NCBI GenBank assembly: GCA_013043085.1
Contig: JABDOU010000329.1
Coordinates: 1-7,973, forward strand
Origin: Acidimicrobiia bacterium
Lineage (GTDB): Bacteria > Actinomycetota > Acidimicrobiia > Spongiisociales > SHLN01
Direction: 5' to 3'
DNA length: 7,973 nt
In this document: positions 5,912 through 7,973 of the stretch, piece by piece
How the letters are laid out: each line of letters begins with the position of its first letter
Position numbering within the stretch: the stretch's first letter is position 1
Notes under the pieces: generated by a model
What the model was told of the DNA's origin: nothing
The model's database searches: none
What the model saw: only the letters and a program-made list of their open reading frames with translations
Position numbers and translations under genes: made by a program

Positions 5912-6649
5912 TCATAGTCCTTCGAGTCGAGAGAGGGCCGGGTCACACGCGATCGCGCGGATTTGACTTCTGTCCGAGGTTGCTCGTGTGAGAAATCTGG
6001 CGATTTCCGTGCTGGCGGTAGCCCACGTTGCGGCGCCATCCATGCCGGTTGCGAAAACCAATCCGATGAGCCGGTCTTCTGTGTTGAATACGCCGGCTCC
6101 GGAATCACCGGTTGTGGTCCTGGCGTCGAGTTCGTAACCGAGGCGAGTGAACCGGTCGGATCCGAGGATTTCCTCAATCGATAGCGAAACTGCCGCTCTC
6201 ACGGTGAACGGCACCGTGCCGGAGGCGGCGCCTCCTTCGATGAAACCGGCAGTTCCTATTCGAGCCGACGCCAGTGACACGTCATCGAGACCGGTAGATG
6301 GGACGAGCAAGAGTGCGAGATCCTTCTCCAGGTCGATAGCGGTGACATGGGCATTGACCACATCGCCACTCGTCAACGTGATTTCGATGTCGTCTGCCCG
6401 GGCCACGAGGTGTGCGACCGTGAGTATGAGCTCATCGCCAACAGCAACCCCGGAACCAATACGACCTGAGGCGAATCCGCAGCCACTCGTGTCCAAGCGG
6501 ACCGCTCTCAATGATGGATCGACTGTCGGGTCGGATCCGGCTCGGGTATCGACGAGTTGAATCGGCCCGCACCCGCCAACCAGCAATAAAGCGGCTAACC
6601 ATAAGGCGTGGTAGCCGGGATGATTTCGAAGAATGCTCCACATGGCCAT
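5912..6649 (-). CDS. Lipid-anchored trypsin-like serine protease
   Basis: The protein is an S1-type (chymotrypsin-fold) endopeptidase attached to the outer face of the membrane. With the ATG at 6649 it has 245 residues: a signal peptide ending in the lipobox LVGGC (lipidated C27), a short linker, and a compact protease domain of about 190 residues. The catalytic triad is visible: H80 in LTVAHLV, D110 in EKDLALLLV, and S183 in TGDSGAGV. Two further cysteines, at about 57 and 235, could form a disulfide tying the two ends of the domain. There is no PDZ domain, unlike HtrA/DegP proteases. A second in-frame ATG lies two codons downstream (6643) and is equally possible; the longer frame to 6718 would overlap dctQ and bury the signal peptide. 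No strong ribosome binding site is seen. Its target is unknown; it could act in envelope stress signalling or surface protein processing. Confidence 0.9.
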   Translation of the reverse strand: MAMWSILRNHPGYHALWLAALLLVGGCGPIQLVDTRAGSDPTVDPSLRAVRLDTSGCGFASGRIGSGVAVGDELILTVAHLVARADDIEITLTSGDVVNAHVTAIDLEKDLALLLVPSTGLDDVSLASARIGTAGFIEGGAASGTVPFTVRAAVSLSIEEILGSDRFTRLGYELDARTTTGDSGAGVFNTEDRLIGLVFATGMDGAATWATASTEIARFLTRATSDRSQIRAIACDPALSRLEGL

Positions 6650-6655
6650 ATGTTG

Positions 6656-6661
6656 TAACGT
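6656..6661 (+). promoter_or_regulatory. Putative -10 box (TAACGT) for the TRAP transporter operon
   Basis: TAACGT in the 49-bp divergent spacer repeats the hexamer found before the gene at 5465. Transcription from it would give a leader of roughly 30 nt carrying the Shine-Dalgarno site of dctQ. No -35 element is apparent, so the call is tentative. Confidence 0.3.
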
Positions 6662-6686
6662 GAGGAAGCTAACCCTTTGAGATGAC

Positions 6687-6694
6687 GGAGGAGG
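6687..6694 (+). promoter_or_regulatory. Strong ribosome binding site of dctQ
   Basis: GGAGGAGG ends 4 nt before the TTG at 6699; its first GGAGG ends 7 nt away. This near-consensus Shine-Dalgarno site decides the non-ATG start of dctQ and contrasts with the four starts in the window that lack one. Confidence 0.75.
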
Positions 6695-6698
6695 TTGA

Positions 6699-7415
6699 TT
6701 GAGCGAACTCGAGCCCAAACCGGACGTTACGACTACCGCCGAAGACTTGCTCGAAGACCTGACGACGGCTCACGAGGCGGAGCCCCTGGACATTCCGGGA
6801 GGCTTGCAGGGATTCTTGTATCACCTGCGACGAGGTATCGAAGCTATCACCACGGTGACCGGCAAAGCGTCCTGGGTACTGGCATGGGTCGTGTTTGTCC
6901 TCGGTTTCTTCAACGTTGTGACGAGATATGTGGCGCGGTTCATCCAGCGCGACATCATCGTCGGTGAGGTATTCGATCTTCAGTGGATGCTGTTCGGCGC
7001 TCTGTTTCTCCTCGGTCTCAACTATGGCGTTCGGGAGGGTGTCAACCCTCGCATTGACTTCTGGTGGGCCAACTTCTCGAACAAGAAGAAGGCGGTCATC
7101 GATCTGATCGTTCATGTATTCCTCTTCTTTCCGTTTCTCATACTCGCAATCAAAACGCTGTGGAGCTGGTCCCTCTCTGGCATGGGACGGTCGTTTGATG
7201 GGAGTTGGTCGACGTGGAGAGTCTGGGAGATCTGGGAACAGTCGACTGATGCGGGCGGTCTGCCCCGTGGCCCGATCAAACTTCTCATTCTGATTGGATT
7301 CCTCTTGATGGCGAGTCAGATCGTGGCCGAGATCATCAAGCAGATCCTGGTGTTGATGGACCGTGAAGATTTGGCAGGCGTCGCCGCCATCGAAGCCCCT
7401 CTACGGGTGGAGTAG
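6699..7415 (+). CDS. TRAP transporter small permease (DctQ family)
   Basis: DctQ-type subunits pair with a large DctM permease and an extracytoplasmic binding protein to import organic acids and related solutes using an ion gradient. The 238-residue protein has four hydrophobic segments, at about 57-79, 94-112, 132-155 and 192-217, as the family requires. The conserved region NVVTRYV ... LQWMLFGALFLLGLNYGVREGVNPRIDFWW spans 72-123. It is somewhat long for the family: an acidic N-terminal tail of about 55 residues and a large loop between segments 3 and 4, containing WEIWEQSTDAGGLPRGP. Such loops occur in the subgroup usually labelled mannitol/chloroaromatic TRAP permeases, a label that says little about the real substrate. 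The start is TTG with a near-perfect Shine-Dalgarno site. dctM follows after 2 nt. Confidence 0.93.
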   Translation: MSELEPKPDVTTTAEDLLEDLTTAHEAEPLDIPGGLQGFLYHLRRGIEAITTVTGKASWVLAWVVFVLGFFNVVTRYVARFIQRDIIVGEVFDLQWMLFGALFLLGLNYGVREGVNPRIDFWWANFSNKKKAVIDLIVHVFLFFPFLILAIKTLWSWSLSGMGRSFDGSWSTWRVWEIWEQSTDAGGLPRGPIKLLILIGFLLMASQIVAEIIKQILVLMDREDLAGVAAIEAPLRVE

Positions 7416-7417
7416 TA

Positions 7418-7973
7418 GTGGATCTCGGCGTCGCGCTCTCGATGGCGATGTTTGTGATCTTCATCGGGCTGATTCTGATCGGGTACAACGTCGCTTTTTC
7501 CTTTGCAGCGACTGCACTGCTGTTCTCGTTCATCGGCGATCTGGTCGGCGTGTTCGATCCGACGTCTCTCAACGTTCTTCCTGGTCGATGGTTTGGAGCA
7601 GTGTCCGATTCGACACTTCTTGCGGTGCCCTTCTTTGTCCTCATGGGTGCGATCCTCGAACGATCAGGACTCGCAGAACGTTTGCTGACGGCAATTGGAA
7701 TGTTGCTTGGTCCTCTCAAGGGCGGAGTTGCGGCTGCCGTGATTCTGGTTGGGACACTGCTGGCGGCCGCGACCGGGGTTGTAGCGGCGACCGTCATCGT
7801 GATGGGCCTGCTATCGCTTCCAACGATGGTGCGGCTTGGTTACGATCACAAGCTGGCGACCGGCGCCATCATCGCATCGGGAACGCTGGCACAGCTCCTG
7901 CCACCGAGTCTCGTCCTGATTCTCCTTGCTCAACAGATGGGGGTCGGGATCCTCGGGTTGTTTGCAGGAGCTC
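7418..7973 (+). CDS. TRAP transporter large permease (DctM family), 3' end cut by window
   Basis: The visible 185 residues are the N-terminal part of a DctM-type permease (full proteins usually exceed 400 residues), the transport-conducting subunit of a TRAP system in the cytoplasmic membrane. After MDLGVALSMAMFVIFIGLIL, the family's opening helix, come VPFFVLMGAILERSGLAERLL at about 70-90, ATGVVAATVIVMG at about 118-130, and GYDHKLATGAIIASGTLAQLLPPS at about 140-163, all characteristic of DctM. The GTG start lies 2 nt past the dctQ stop, and GGAG at 7409-7412 inside the end of dctQ is a well-placed ribosome binding site, so the two are translated together. The frame stays open to the window end with no disruption. 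Confidence 0.95.
   Translation, partial: MDLGVALSMAMFVIFIGLILIGYNVAFSFAATALLFSFIGDLVGVFDPTSLNVLPGRWFGAVSDSTLLAVPFFVLMGAILERSGLAERLLTAIGMLLGPLKGGVAAAVILVGTLLAAATGVVAATVIVMGLLSLPTMVRLGYDHKLATGAIIASGTLAQLLPPSLVLILLAQQMGVGILGLFAGA

Noticed and set aside
7336..7797. Minus-strand open frame of 153 codons opposite dctQ and dctM
   Set aside because: The composition is mostly Thr, Pro, Arg and Ser, and it is opposite the DctM family motifs; a shadow.
1..7973. tRNA, rRNA, CRISPR, insertion sequence, toxin-antitoxin or phage genes
   Set aside because: I scanned for direct repeats, transposase motifs and small paired ORFs and saw none; nearly every base is accounted for by the genes listed.

Overview
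The window is dense, moderately GC-rich bacterial chromosome carrying eight recognisable genes and one probable gene end at the left edge. I see no RNA gene, insertion sequence, CRISPR array or phage gene. The content suggests a lipid-storing, fatty-acid-degrading actinobacterium, possibly an acidimicrobial lineage: a WS/DGAT-type acyltransferase, an actinobacterial-style FadE acyl-CoA dehydrogenase, heavy GTG/TTG start use, and several starts with a TANNNT box just upstream and no Shine-Dalgarno site. This placement is inference from gene content only.

Layout. Positions 1-81 hold the probable C-terminus of an unrecognised plus-strand protein. Its TAG stop shares the tetranucleotide CTAG with the TAG stop of the minus-strand gpsA gene (78-1079). 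gpsA lies directly behind a WS/DGAT gene (1076-2509, minus); the acyltransferase stop and the gpsA TTG start overlap as TTGA, so the two are probably translationally coupled. The pair joins the supply of glycerol-3-phosphate to the last acylation step of triacylglycerol or wax synthesis. Divergent from them, a lipoprotein of unknown function (2635-3486, plus) is followed after 21 nt by an acyl-CoA dehydrogenase (3508-4719, plus), a beta-oxidation-type enzyme. That gene ends in another shared CTAG, against a minus-strand class III sirtuin (4716-5411) with the residues expected for removal of succinyl or malonyl groups from lysine.

Divergent from the sirtuin is a small unrecognised protein with two membrane segments (5465-5908, plus). 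It runs tail to tail, with a 3-nt gap, into a lipid-anchored trypsin-like serine protease (5912-6649, minus). Divergent from the protease, a TRAP transporter operon begins: the small permease DctQ (6699-7415), then the large permease DctM (7418 onward), cut by the window end. The substrate-binding protein is not in view.

The left half thus forms a lipid block: storage lipid synthesis (WS/DGAT, GpsA), fatty acyl-CoA oxidation, and a sirtuin that could reverse acyl-CoA-derived protein acylation. The right half concerns the cell envelope and transport. No gene-free stretch exceeds about 130 bases. The most notable features are the shared-stop CTAG junctions, the recurrent TANNNT box 6-8 nt ahead of starts lacking a ribosome binding site, and three proteins without a known function or substrate. 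I did not find a clearly new multi-gene system.
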